From the NCBI GenBank assembly GCA_018268995.1, contig JAFDVL010000008.1, positions 1 to 57,753 on the forward strand: a stretch of DNA of 57,753 nt, written 5' to 3'. This DNA comes from Acidobacteriota bacterium (lineage in GTDB: Bacteria; Acidobacteriota; Blastocatellia; RBC074). Below are positions 37,751 to 46,659 of this stretch, piece after piece. The position numbers and the translations under genes are program-made. The notes under the pieces are model-generated. The model saw only the letters and a list, made by a program, of their open reading frames with translations. It ran no database searches and was not told the DNA's origin. Every line of letters begins with the position of its first letter. Position 1 is the stretch's first letter.

Positions 37751-37779
37751 TTGACCCGATTCACTAAACCCAATATAGC
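37751..37779 (+). promoter_or_regulatory. Candidate sigma-70 promoter for the beta-helix protein
   Basis: TTGACC at 37751-37756 and TATAGC at 37774-37779 are separated by exactly 17 bases, a good match to a sigma-70 -35/-10 pair (five and four of six consensus bases). If used, transcripts would carry a leader of roughly 415 bases before the start at 38204. That leader (37790-38203) has two clear hairpins, GAGCCA/TGGCTC at 37937-37955 and TAGGGC/GCCCTA at 38049-38065. It does not match a riboswitch class that I recognise. The rest of the 564-base gap is without a gene. Confidence 0.45.
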
Positions 37780-38203
37780 CGCGCCGCTGTCAAGGTTTCT
37801 CACATCCGGCAAATACAAATCAATACTGAGTTCTTACAGCCAACAGGAATCACTTGTAGTGTGTTACAGAACCCGTTTTGGGTTGCTGACTTCCTGTCAC
37901 TCAACGTAGAGTATCTTCACTGGAAAAAAAATGGCTGAGCCATAAAGAGTGGCTCGGATCTCCCTGTACAAATTGAAGAGACTTTAGCTTAAGAGGAATT
38001 CTCTCTTTCAGCTTGGACATTTGCCCTCCCCATCTCTGGCAAGTGATCTAGGGCTTTTTGCCCTAAGCGCAGCCAGCTTCGATTTGCCGTTCAACTTACC
38101 CGCGAAGTAGTTTAAATCAGCCCAAACCTCTTTCTTCAAGCATAGAGTTTACATTTTCGTGCCTTGTTTTCAGGCCGATTTTAACAAACAGGAGGTCTGT
38201 GTC

Positions 38204-39151
38204 ATGCGTACCCTTGCTACCCTCACACATTGGCTATTTTGCCGTCGCACATTGTTTATAGTCACAATCATCAGCGTGCTCGCCTTGCTGGTCAGCCCGG
38301 AGCTAAAAGTAACGCAACCGGTCAAGGCCGCAACCACCTGGACAGTTTATCCGATTGGTTGTAATTACACCTCTATTCAAGCAGCAAATGATGCTGTTAC
38401 CACAGTCCATGGGGATACCATTATGGTGTTTGCGGGAACCTATATCGAGGATGTCGCAATCACCAAATCACTTATCGTCATGGGCGCAGGTGTCGGAAGC
38501 ACAACGGTCTCAGGGCCGCTGGGCGGTAACGGCGCGACCTTCACGATCCAGGCAAACAACGTAGAACTGAAGAACTTCAAAATTACCCGCGAAGGCAACA
38601 ACGCGGGCCAGTGGAATGATCCAACACTCAACTCAGCGGGCATTGCGATTCAAGGAGCCTTCACAGGAGCCAATATCCACGACAATTTAATTACCCAGAA
38701 CCGCACCGGCATTGACATCAATGGCGGCGGGTATGATGCAGTTCCGGGCCAGTTTGCGGTAGAAATTCAAAGCCCGGTGGATGCCGCAGGACAACGCATT
38801 GTCACGGCAGGCTTGAGCGGAAACCTGATCACCAGTCAGGTCACTGGAGCGGCTCAAGTAGGCATTGGACAGGCATTCAATGAAAAGGAAGTCTTTGCCA
38901 GTTTCAGCAACTGGCTAACAGGTGGGTGTCAAGCACGTGCAACCATCTCAACCACCAGCCCGCGTGTGCCGAACGGCCTGGGAGTATTAATCCCAACCGG
39001 GCAGGCAGGTTCGTTGAAATTTAATGTCGGTGCGGCAGTCGGATTGATTATGACGCCACGGACGGCTCCCTGGCGCGGCATTCGTACGCTGCATAAAACA
39101 GCAGTGACAACCTCAACCCTCACGATTCCGGTTCTGACACCGGTTTGTTAA
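38204..39151 (+). CDS. Secreted right-handed beta-helix protein
   Basis: A 315-residue exported protein. The start at ATG 38204 is fixed by AGGAGG eight bases upstream. A long signal peptide (about 18-44, ending PVKAA) precedes the mature part. Residues about 50-190 are a right-handed parallel beta-helix of the DUF1565/NosD type, with YTSIQAANDAVTTVHGDTIMVFAGTY, AITKSLIVMGAGVGSTTVSGP, and the helix-turn units NNVELKNFKITREG and GAFTGANIHDNLITQNRTGID. Residues about 190-315 do not fit this repeat and match no family I know (GLGVLIPTGQAGSLKF, ending IPVLTPVC). A structural or carbohydrate-binding surface role is likely. It has its own terminator and candidate promoter, so it is probably a single-gene unit. 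Confidence 0.82.
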   Translation: MRTLATLTHWLFCRRTLFIVTIISVLALLVSPELKVTQPVKAATTWTVYPIGCNYTSIQAANDAVTTVHGDTIMVFAGTYIEDVAITKSLIVMGAGVGSTTVSGPLGGNGATFTIQANNVELKNFKITREGNNAGQWNDPTLNSAGIAIQGAFTGANIHDNLITQNRTGIDINGGGYDAVPGQFAVEIQSPVDAAGQRIVTAGLSGNLITSQVTGAAQVGIGQAFNEKEVFASFSNWLTGGCQARATISTTSPRVPNGLGVLIPTGQAGSLKFNVGAAVGLIMTPRTAPWRGIRTLHKTAVTTSTLTIPVLTPVC

Positions 39152-39185
39152 GGATAATAAGGAAAATCGAATAAAGTCTTTGTGA

Positions 39186-39224
39186 CAGGGACGTGAATGC
39201 ATAAGGCACGTCCCTGATTTTTTA
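39186..39224 (+). terminator. Rho-independent terminator of the beta-helix gene
   Basis: CAGGGACGTG (39186-39195) pairs perfectly with CACGTCCCTG (39207-39216) across an 11-base loop, followed by ATTTTTTATT. Ten GC-rich pairs and a T run make it the clearest intrinsic terminator of the window. It lies 35 bases after the beta-helix stop and 70 bases before the convergent YdcF stop. Confidence 0.88.
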
Positions 39225-39294
39225 TTGGAGGAAGTTTTCCAGGAGCGCGGACAAGTATAGGATGTTGGCACGATCAGGCCGAGAAACAAGGGAA

Positions 39295-39912
39295 TTATCG
39301 CAAACCGATAATTAGCGTATTGACCCAGGCGAGCATTTCACGCACGGTTTGCCCAATGTCAGAACGGCGCGTCCACCATCGTTCTGGCTGCCAGCGAGAT
39401 TTGTCAGGCGGGAGAGGATTTGAATAAACAGCAATGCCTTGCGCGACTTTTTCAATCGTGTACATCGCGCGCCGTGAATGAAAAAGTTCGGTCACAACAA
39501 TCGCCGATTGCCAGCCACTTCGTCGCATCTGTTGCATCAGCAGATCGGCTTCGATGCGCGTATTCCAGGGGTCTTTCAGCACAATTACATCTGCTTCAGG
39601 AATCCCGTGACGAACCAGATATTGCTTGGCCGCATCACCGCTGTGAATCCCGGCAGCAAAGGGCAATCCACCCACCACGATTTTTCGCGCGAGTCCCTGC
39701 CGATACAAGTCAGCTGCATAAGACTCACGACCACACTGCGAATCCCCGGATAAAGCAATCACAACATCGGCAGCATGAGAAGCATCACGCCGAATCAAAC
39801 TCTGGGCTAAGGAATTAAAGATGAGGGGAGAAAGAAAATAAACTCCCAGCAAAATTGCTGTGCAGATCAGCAGCGTGCGGAGCCAGCGTTTTTGCAGGTA
39901 AGGATGGATCAA
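39295..39912 (-). CDS. YdcF family (DUF218) membrane-anchored protein
   Basis: A 205-residue DUF218/YdcF-type protein. The N-terminal membrane helix (about 11-31) is followed by the DUF218 fold: ADVVIALSGDSQCGRESYAADLYRQG, KIVVGGLPFAAG, LVRHGIPEADVIVLKDPWNTRIEADLL, and SAIVVTELFHSRRAMYTI. Members such as SanA/ElyC/YdcF act in envelope or polysaccharide matters. It starts at TTG 39912, nine bases beyond the SBBP stop at 39921, with a weak ribosome site; no ATG is available near. The short distance to the SBBP protein suggests shared transcription. Confidence 0.86.
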   Translation of the reverse strand: MIHPYLQKRWLRTLLICTAILLGVYFLSPLIFNSLAQSLIRRDASHAADVVIALSGDSQCGRESYAADLYRQGLARKIVVGGLPFAAGIHSGDAAKQYLVRHGIPEADVIVLKDPWNTRIEADLLMQQMRRSGWQSAIVVTELFHSRRAMYTIEKVAQGIAVYSNPLPPDKSRWQPERWWTRRSDIGQTVREMLAWVNTLIIGLR

Positions 39913-39920
39913 AAGATATG

Positions 39921-42920
39921 CTATTTAATGGCAATCCTGAGTGTGTTGGCGGTCTTACCTTCCACAGTCAAGACCACATCCACTTCGCCTTTGCCAATCA
40001 GGCTGCGAGGGATTAGCAAATTCACCTGATCTACGCCAACAAAGCAGCATTGATTCCTGGCATAATCCACGCGTGCATCTGCGCCGCCAATTTTGGCGCT
40101 CACTTGCGGTGGATCGGGGCGAAAGCGAATGCCCGTTCCAAACAAAACGAGAAAGACCTGATCGGTGTTCGCACCAAGATCAGCGCCGAGATCAATTGGA
40201 ATCAATTCCCACGTTCCGTTCACCTGTTTTACAAACTGCTCTTCTGTTTGGATGTTGCCCGCTTTCACGCGCACCAGATGTCCAACCGCTGCACCTTTGC
40301 CAGAGCTATCAGCCGAAAATAAATCCGGCGCGACATCCACGATTTGAATCGTGCCAATCGAAACGGTTCCATCCTCAGCGGTCACAGTAACCAACGCGCC
40401 ACCGACCGGAGTGTTAGGTGGAATCTGATAGTTGATTTGCTCAGGTGAGGCAAAAAACAAGGGTGCCAGTCGCTCAACGCCCTCACTGTCTTTGATTTTC
40501 ACCGTCGTGCCAGCCAGCGTCGTGGGCAATTGCGCGCCGCCCGTATTAGGGTCTGTATCTGTCCCAGTTTCTATGCGCGTGGCAAGCCTGACGCCAAACA
40601 CGGAAACAATGGATTCCCGCGCCATTGGGATATGCCCATAACTAGCAGCAGTGACATTTGAAGCAATGATGTTTGTGCCGCTTTTGATCGCAGTAATAAA
40701 GACTTCTTGGCCACCTTTGGCTGCTGATTGCAGCACATTCGGAAGCACCGGAAAATTCGGCGACCGCGTAGTTCCTACGGTATAAATATTGCCGACGCTA
40801 TCTATCGTAATGCTGACACCACTGTCGTTGCTGGCACCGCCCAGGTAACTTCCATACGGCACACTGGCTCCTGTTGCATCCAGTTGGGCCACAAAGCCAT
40901 CAACGGCTCCTGCGTAAATTTTGAAGCCGTCCGAAGAAGTAGGGAAATTACTGGAGCTGGTCGAACCTGCAACGAAAACAGCACCTTGCGCATTAACTGC
41001 TACGCCAAGCGCATTGTCTGCGCCATTGCCGCCCAAATATGTTGAGTAACTCAGCGCTGTGCCCATCGCATTCAGCTTCGTGATAAACGCATCTGTGCGC
41101 GGCCCCGGAATACTGCTCCCGGAAAATGTTTTCTGAAAGGCGCTCGCTGTTGTGGGAAAATCATTGGTCGAACTGGTGGAAGCCGTGTTACCCACGATGT
41201 ACGCATTGCCCGTCGTATCAATCGCAATCGCATTTGCGACGTCATCCGATTTCCCGCCCAAATACGTCGAATACAACAACGCGCTGCCGCCTGCATTCAC
41301 TTTTGCCACAAACGCATCAGCCAAATTCGTTGCCCCGTTGTAAGTAGATTGGACAACGCCTGCGGTCGTCGGAAAATTTGCAGAGGTTGTATATCCCGTC
41401 ACGTAAGCATTGCCTGTCGCATCCACAGCGATGTCAGTTCCCGATTCGCTTCCGCCTCCGCCAAGATAGGACGAATACACGAATTGCGTTCCAGTGGGAT
41501 TCAGCTTGGTGACAAATGATTCTAACGTTCCTCCACGATTGCTATCCTGAAAAACACCCGTAGTCGTAGGAAAATTAGTCGAGGTTGTCGAACCCGTCAC
41601 ATAAACGTTGCTTCCGGTATCTACCGCCACCCCATAGCTGATTTCATTTCCGCTGCCACCTAATAAGGTCGAAAACGTCAGCCCTGATCCGGTCGCATTT
41701 AACTTGGCCACAAAAGCGTCCCCATTACTTAACGTCCGCTGATAGGCCCCCGCCGTCGTGGGAAAATCGGACGAAGCGGTGGTGCCAGTGACAACGGCAT
41801 TGCCATTTGCATCCAGGGCAATGCCAGTAGCAGTCTCAAGACTAGTTCCTCCCAAAAAGGTTGAGTAAAGAATGGCATTGCCCGCCGGATTTAGTTTGGT
41901 CACAAAGATGTCGCCACTTTTGAGTGCTGGCTGAAAGGCGGTCGCAGAAACCGGGAAATCGGTGGAATTCACATTGCCAGCAACATAGATATTTCCGGCG
42001 CTGTCCACGGCAATGCCCGCGCCTGTGTCAGAATCGCTACCGCCAAGATAGGTCGAAAACGAAAGACTGGGATCAATGATGAGTGCTTCGTTGGGGTTAT
42101 ATGCTGAAGCCACCTGGAAGCCAACTTCCCGTTTTCCGAGTTGCGCAAATTGCACTTCGACTACGCGTTTTTCGCCATTGATAATTTGATAGGCGAAAGG
42201 CCGATGCTGACGCAATTCCCCGCCCTGCGAATAAATGACTAAATCGCCACGCTCATCAATGGTAAGCCTGCGACTGCCCGCAAAAGCCAATTTGATCCGC
42301 TTGACATCAGTTCCTGCCGATACCACAAAATCGTATTCCAACTTAGATTGATGGAAGTAATAAACCAGATTCACGCCCGGATAAACGTCGTGATAACGCA
42401 CTTCGGCGAAAGTAGGAATGTTCATTCGCCATTGCGCCTGATTCCCCAGCAAATAATTTACTTTGCCAATCAGCGGGTTTGCGCCTTCAGACAACGCCTT
42501 CGGATTTCCGCCGACTAAATTCATCTGCAAAAAGGCCGACACAGGTTGGAGTGACTTTGCGGGAGAGTGGGATTGCCAGATAAGTCCTGTTTTCGTCAGT
42601 CCGACGCTTCCCGTTTTACTCCGAGTCAAAAATTGGATGTTTGTTTCAGCCTGCCCAAGATTTTCCTCAAAATATGGCTGTCCCTGCGTGAGTTGCGCTT
42701 TTGTCTGTAGCTCTGATACGGGGTGCGGAAAAACCCGATGTGTGGAGGATTGAAGCGATGAAGCAGAATCAAACTTTGCCACACCGCTGCGCGTCGTCGC
42801 CCCGGCAAACGCTGGCAGCAATGCCCCGTGTAATAAGCTCAACAAGGTCAAGCAAATTTGTAGTCGCTTTTTCAGTTGCGCGCTGGCAGGCAAAATCGGC
42901 GCGGTCTTTCGGTAGAACAT
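39921..42920 (-). CDS. SBBP-repeat beta-propeller protein with TIGR03437-type C-terminal domain
   Basis: A surface protein of about 999 residues. A membrane or signal segment lies near residues 17-40 (LKKRLQICLTLLSLLHGALLPAFA). Residues about 85-290 form the conserved N-terminal domain (YFEENLGQAETNIQFLTRS, NYLLGNQAQWRMNIPTFAEV, YPGVNLVYYFHQSKLEYDFVV, ALIIDPSLSFSTYLGG). Seven SBBP blades follow (FSTYLGG, YSTFLGG, FSTLLGG, YSSYLGG, YSTYLGG twice, YGSYLGG; each with an NxYVTGxT...FPTT segment). The last 230 residues match TIGR03437 (ASNVTAASYGHIPMARESIVSVFG, FFASPEQINYQIP). The start is placed at ATG 42920 with GGAG upstream. It is a paralogue of the protein at 1-1619; the C-terminal domain suggests export to the surface in Acidobacteriota. 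Confidence 0.91.
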   Translation of the reverse strand: MFYRKTAPILPASAQLKKRLQICLTLLSLLHGALLPAFAGATTRSGVAKFDSASSLQSSTHRVFPHPVSELQTKAQLTQGQPYFEENLGQAETNIQFLTRSKTGSVGLTKTGLIWQSHSPAKSLQPVSAFLQMNLVGGNPKALSEGANPLIGKVNYLLGNQAQWRMNIPTFAEVRYHDVYPGVNLVYYFHQSKLEYDFVVSAGTDVKRIKLAFAGSRRLTIDERGDLVIYSQGGELRQHRPFAYQIINGEKRVVEVQFAQLGKREVGFQVASAYNPNEALIIDPSLSFSTYLGGSDSDTGAGIAVDSAGNIYVAGNVNSTDFPVSATAFQPALKSGDIFVTKLNPAGNAILYSTFLGGTSLETATGIALDANGNAVVTGTTASSDFPTTAGAYQRTLSNGDAFVAKLNATGSGLTFSTLLGGSGNEISYGVAVDTGSNVYVTGSTTSTNFPTTTGVFQDSNRGGTLESFVTKLNPTGTQFVYSSYLGGGGSESGTDIAVDATGNAYVTGYTTSANFPTTAGVVQSTYNGATNLADAFVAKVNAGGSALLYSTYLGGKSDDVANAIAIDTTGNAYIVGNTASTSSTNDFPTTASAFQKTFSGSSIPGPRTDAFITKLNAMGTALSYSTYLGGNGADNALGVAVNAQGAVFVAGSTSSSNFPTSSDGFKIYAGAVDGFVAQLDATGASVPYGSYLGGASNDSGVSITIDSVGNIYTVGTTRSPNFPVLPNVLQSAAKGGQEVFITAIKSGTNIIASNVTAASYGHIPMARESIVSVFGVRLATRIETGTDTDPNTGGAQLPTTLAGTTVKIKDSEGVERLAPLFFASPEQINYQIPPNTPVGGALVTVTAEDGTVSIGTIQIVDVAPDLFSADSSGKGAAVGHLVRVKAGNIQTEEQFVKQVNGTWELIPIDLGADLGANTDQVFLVLFGTGIRFRPDPPQVSAKIGGADARVDYARNQCCFVGVDQVNLLIPRSLIGKGEVDVVLTVEGKTANTLRIAIK

Positions 42921-43021
42921 GGCAGGGCTCCACTCAGTGTACATACTGACAAAGCAGCCTCTCTCACTCCTGTGAAATTGAGAGAGGCCGCTGACCAAGT
43001 TTGATCTGAGAGGGATAGTAA

Positions 43022-43972
43022 TTAGCGCGAAATGTGCGAAGCGTCGCGATTCTGAAGCCCGCGCCGTTGGGAAGGAAGAAAACCGCTACGCAAGATATTC
43101 GTCCAGGAATAGCGCCGTCCGTAATAGCTGTTGATGCCAAACAAATCTCTCGGCTTCGAGACGCCTGTCAGATATTCCTCAAGCGCTTGTCGCGCCAAGG
43201 TAGGAATCCGTGGCGGTGCCAAACTCGGTGCATTCCCGCGCGTGGAAAGCAGGTCATTATTCACGCGGACATTATCAAAATGGAACACTTGATAATTCTG
43301 CAAGTTGCCAAACGGGTAATCTAAGCCCGGATACCAGGCACCATCCTCAACCAGCAGAATATAACAAACAGCATATTCTCCGACCAGCGATATAGCATTA
43401 CGCCACGTATCATAAAAAACGCCACGGAAAAACTGCGTCAGGTCAAAGCGCTCATCGCCTCCCCCAACCATCAGATTTCCGGTACTTTCCCAGGTATTCG
43501 AACAACGATTGTAATTATAAAGTGGCCCCAAATAGATAAAGACGGATCCATCAATGATTCCATCATTGTTGCCGTCGAGGGCAATTTCAAAGCGTGGCGA
43601 ACCACCGCCGCAATCCCCCCGCCACTTCCTGAAATCTACGCCCAACGTGTGAATGTCCTTAAATTTCAACGTATGATCTGGCATGTAAATCACACTAGCC
43701 GTGGTTAATTCCCCTACGGGCAGCGGTCCGACCAAACATCGGCCAGCGCAGGTAGAGGTTAATTGAATTGCCCTGGGATGCGGTGGATTGGGTGCGCTAT
43801 CTGTAATTTCGGCATTCCCGCCGAGTGAAAAGGTTCCATCAGCAGCCTTGATCGTCAGGCTGAAGTAGTTCAGGGAACCAACCGCCACAATCCATAAGCT
43901 CGCCAGCAGAAGACCTCTCGTTAGTTTTCCTCGTGATGTAAAAGGACTCAGCTCAAACTTGTATTTCCACAT
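43022..43972 (-). CDS. Uncharacterised exported protein
   Basis: A 316-residue protein of unknown family. An N-terminal hydrophobic segment (about 19-43, RGLLLASLWIVAVGSLNYFSL) fits a signal peptide or anchor. The mature region contains paired cysteines (TSTCAGRCLVGP; DCGGGSP; NRCSNTW) and a calcium-loop-like stretch, ALDGNNDGIIDG, together with a beta-rich pattern (GVDFRKWRGDCGGGSPRFEI). The end is Arg-rich (YYGRRYSW, LPSQRRGLQNRDASHISR). GGAGG sits six bases before the ATG. It sits between the SBBP gene and the polysaccharide locus on the same strand. I do not recognise it; a carbohydrate-binding role is a guess. Confidence 0.68.
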   Translation of the reverse strand: MWKYKFELSPFTSRGKLTRGLLLASLWIVAVGSLNYFSLTIKAADGTFSLGGNAEITDSAPNPPHPRAIQLTSTCAGRCLVGPLPVGELTTASVIYMPDHTLKFKDIHTLGVDFRKWRGDCGGGSPRFEIALDGNNDGIIDGSVFIYLGPLYNYNRCSNTWESTGNLMVGGGDERFDLTQFFRGVFYDTWRNAISLVGEYAVCYILLVEDGAWYPGLDYPFGNLQNYQVFHFDNVRVNNDLLSTRGNAPSLAPPRIPTLARQALEEYLTGVSKPRDLFGINSYYGRRYSWTNILRSGFLPSQRRGLQNRDASHISR

Positions 43973-44132
43973 ACGATCCTCCCGTTTAGGTTGTACTATC
44001 TCGTGTTCTGGTCAGTCGGGCGACTAACCTTGCAAATTGAAGTATTGCTTGAAAAAAAGATGGCTTTGTAGTTTCCACTCAGGCCACAAAAAACCAAATG
44101 TTCCGTACGCGAGGCTCGTTAGAACGTCCGGC

Positions 44133-45383
44133 CTATGCCTGAATCCCAGTGAAATGGCTGCTAGAACTTTCTCGTTGGATAACCTGCGCGCCAGCCAGTC
44201 CGATTAACACCCAGAGATGACGAAAGTCTTCTACGTCCTGTGCTAACGCTTCTATACCTAATCCTGCGATTCCGCTCCAAATGGCGATGGATGTCGGTCG
44301 CATTCGATCTCGCCAAAGAAAAAAGAAGAGCGCGGCAAACGCAAGTAAGGCTGGGCCCCCAAGCGTTGCGGCAATATTAAGCGGCGTAAAATGTGCATTA
44401 AATGAATGACCAAAGCGTGCGCCCGGTTCTGTGTCAACGCCGCTTCCCCACCAGGGATGCGCAACGAATGTTTGCCACGACGTTGTGACGGCTTCCCACC
44501 GACTCGATTTTTTATCTAGCTCCCAATGTGCTTGCGCTGGCTGTGCTGGATCAAGGGATAAATTCCAAATCGTCAATGAGCCGATAATCCCAATGCAAGC
44601 TGCTGTCGCGAATCCAAGGATAATGCGCTGAAACCGCGTTCTGGCCTGTCGCCATCCAGCCATTAACGCAAAAACCAAAATGCTGCGCGATAATGTTGTC
44701 AAGACAGTCACGCCTAACACCAGAGGCGTCACACGTCGCAGCCAAACAGGCAATGCGTTTTTATGATGCGCAATGACTGCCGCTGCAAAAACACAATAGC
44801 TTGCCAGCATATTGGGGTGAATCGTTCCGGCTTGTACGCGTGCATACCAGGGCGAAGGAATCAGATCGCCATACGTGCCAACCAATCGCGTGTGGACACC
44901 ACTATAAAAAAGAACCAGGCCCGCCATTGCGGCAGCAGCAACCACGAGCGAAGTCAATGCCAGCCCCATTGCCAAAGTGACTCCTATCTTGGGGCGGCCA
45001 GCCAAATCCGCAGTGATTGTGGCAATCACGCCTAACTCCACCAGACCGATCCACTTCATTGCCCCCAGATATTTATTGGGCGATGAAAAAACCAGCGACA
45101 ACAACGCTGCGCCCAGATACAACACGATTGACGTGTGCATCGGACGCCATTGCAATCTGGTGCGCGTCCGCCATTTCTCAAAGACCCAGGCCAGAGCGGT
45201 CGCGGCAAAAACAACATCACTCCACTGTGCGTGCTCGTGCAGCCAGGGAAATGGCGGGAACCAACTCCACGGCAGCAATACCAGCGAAGTCACATACAAC
45301 CCGATAACAATGCGCGACAGGATTGGCAGAGATTTCAATGAACTTTGCAGATAGGCCAAGACACTTTCACGCGGCCAAAGCAT
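44133..45383 (-). CDS. O-antigen ligase/polymerase-like membrane protein
   Basis: A 416-residue integral membrane protein with about 10-12 helices (for example SRIVIGLYVTSLVLLPW, VLYLGAALLSLVFSS, VLGVTVLTTLSRSILVFAL, FATAACIGIIGSLTIW and LLAFAALFFFLWR). A periplasmic loop with WWGSGVDTEPGARFGHSFNAHFTPLNIAA matches the Wzy/WaaL-type O-antigen ligase family (the G-x-G-x(n)-H-N loop). The family joins or polymerises lipid-linked glycans in the periplasm. Its ATG overlaps the end of the cupin-like gene by 17 bases, so its translation is tied to the Cys-rich module. It is the natural bridge between that module and the sugar genes at 51785-57618. Confidence 0.84.
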   Translation of the reverse strand: MLWPRESVLAYLQSSLKSLPILSRIVIGLYVTSLVLLPWSWFPPFPWLHEHAQWSDVVFAATALAWVFEKWRTRTRLQWRPMHTSIVLYLGAALLSLVFSSPNKYLGAMKWIGLVELGVIATITADLAGRPKIGVTLAMGLALTSLVVAAAAMAGLVLFYSGVHTRLVGTYGDLIPSPWYARVQAGTIHPNMLASYCVFAAAVIAHHKNALPVWLRRVTPLVLGVTVLTTLSRSILVFALMAGWRQARTRFQRIILGFATAACIGIIGSLTIWNLSLDPAQPAQAHWELDKKSSRWEAVTTSWQTFVAHPWWGSGVDTEPGARFGHSFNAHFTPLNIAATLGGPALLAFAALFFFLWRDRMRPTSIAIWSGIAGLGIEALAQDVEDFRHLWVLIGLAGAQVIQRESSSSHFTGIQA

Positions 45384-46659
45384 TGCGCTGAGAAAAGAGC
45401 GAACTAAAAAGACTGGACGTGGTGATAGATTGATATAACTCCGCTACTTTCTCAGACAACGTTGTGGTGAACTCTTCGCCCAATTCAGTCGCATAAAGCT
45501 GCGAGGTTTCGGCCTTTGATTTGCCTTCCAACAGGCAGCGCAGAACAAACAAATAGTCGTCATCGCAATCAGCAATCCCCAGCACATTTGGTTCAGACGA
45601 CCCCCACACTTTGGTCAGCGCCAACTCTTCCATCCATTCCATCACGGTATCCACCGGATCAGACGCCGGGAATTTTTGTCGTACCATGTCGAGCATTCGC
45701 TGACGATCAGGCACGTTCAGCAATAACGCCAGAAAGAACCGATGTTCCGGGCTGGTGATTTGGCCGCGACGATGAATCACATTATTTTGCCGCCGCACTT
45801 CTTCAAATACAGGTGGAATCAAATCCACGAGTTGTCCATGCCGACGACGCGCGGTTTCAAATAACCGTTGATACTGTTCTTTGCCTGTGGCAAGACCGAA
45901 CGTGTTTTCCAGTGTATTGTGATTGAAATGCCCCCACGCCATATCCAGCAAATTAAAGGTCATCTGAAAATCGGCGCGGGAAAGCAGATCATCCAGCATT
46001 TCTACGGCCTGCGGGTGCGGCATTCGCAACAGTAAAGAAACGCTCTGGAGTTGCTTGGTCGTGAGCACATCCTGATAAAACGGATCATTCGCAAAATATG
46101 GCTTCAGATAGTTGTATTGCGGCGATTCCGTTGTCGTGTGATACGTGCGAACACAAATTGTCGCCGAGGGCCGATCCAGATGAAATAGCGAATGAATATA
46201 GGCTTTACCCGGTGAAATTCGCTGCGTCTGGCCTTGTTCCAGCAGCTCGACTTTTTCCAACACCATTTCACCAACGGCAAAATGTTCGTTCAGAAATTGC
46301 TGCGGATGAAAACTGTAATGGCTATGAATGCTTGACCCCATCAGCACATGAAATGCGCCGCAAAATGCGTGTTGATGGATGCTGGTCGTGCCGTCCAGCC
46401 AAAAGTAAATATCAATGTGAAACCGTGGCCCACTGTAAAGCGTGATCGGCGGGTTCCCAAACTTGCCCGGCACATCCTGTTGCTGCGGGATGTCTGTTGC
46501 AGTGAGCAGCCAGCGAATCGTATCCCAGGCATCAACATTCTTATGCGGCGGCATTTCTTGCAATGCCTGCTCGGCCAGCCGGGGAAAAGCCTCTTCACTA
46601 TAATTGCACTCTCGCCAGCGTCGTTCAATCAGTGATCCAAGCTCAGTAAAAAACTTCAC
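45367..46659 (-). CDS. Uncharacterised protein with a cupin-like histidine pattern
   Basis: A 430-residue protein, no signal peptide, no membrane helix. A metal-binding pattern resembling a cupin is visible at residues 81-155: FHIDIYFWLDG, then IHQHAFCGAFHVLMGSSIHS (His95, His97, His104), with a further HSLFHLD (His155 and 160). The usual cupin Glu is not in place. The rest (about 180-430) is helical, without a recognised domain. It starts at a GTG overlapping the HprK-like stop by four bases (GTGA) and ends 17 bases inside the next gene. In context it could be a metal-dependent modifying or regulatory enzyme of the Cys-rich system; that is inference only. Confidence 0.65.
   Translation of the reverse strand: MKFFTELGSLIERRWRECNYSEEAFPRLAEQALQEMPPHKNVDAWDTIRWLLTATDIPQQQDVPGKFGNPPITLYSGPRFHIDIYFWLDGTTSIHQHAFCGAFHVLMGSSIHSHYSFHPQQFLNEHFAVGEMVLEKVELLEQGQTQRISPGKAYIHSLFHLDRPSATICVRTYHTTTESPQYNYLKPYFANDPFYQDVLTTKQLQSVSLLLRMPHPQAVEMLDDLLSRADFQMTFNLLDMAWGHFNHNTLENTFGLATGKEQYQRLFETARRRHGQLVDLIPPVFEEVRRQNNVIHRRGQITSPEHRFFLALLLNVPDRQRMLDMVRQKFPASDPVDTVMEWMEELALTKVWGSSEPNVLGIADCDDDYLFVLRCLLEGKSKAETSQLYATELGEEFTTTLSEKVAELYQSITTSSLFSSLFSQRNALAA

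Noticed and set aside
37790..38203. Riboswitch in the leader of the beta-helix gene
   Set aside because: The hairpins do not match the cyclic-di-GMP, cobalamin or TPP patterns that I tried by eye; kept only as a structured leader.
40700..42080. Regular repeats that could suggest a CRISPR array
   Set aside because: The repeats encode SBBP blades with one conserved frame and vary in sequence; there is no constant repeat with unique spacers and no cas gene.
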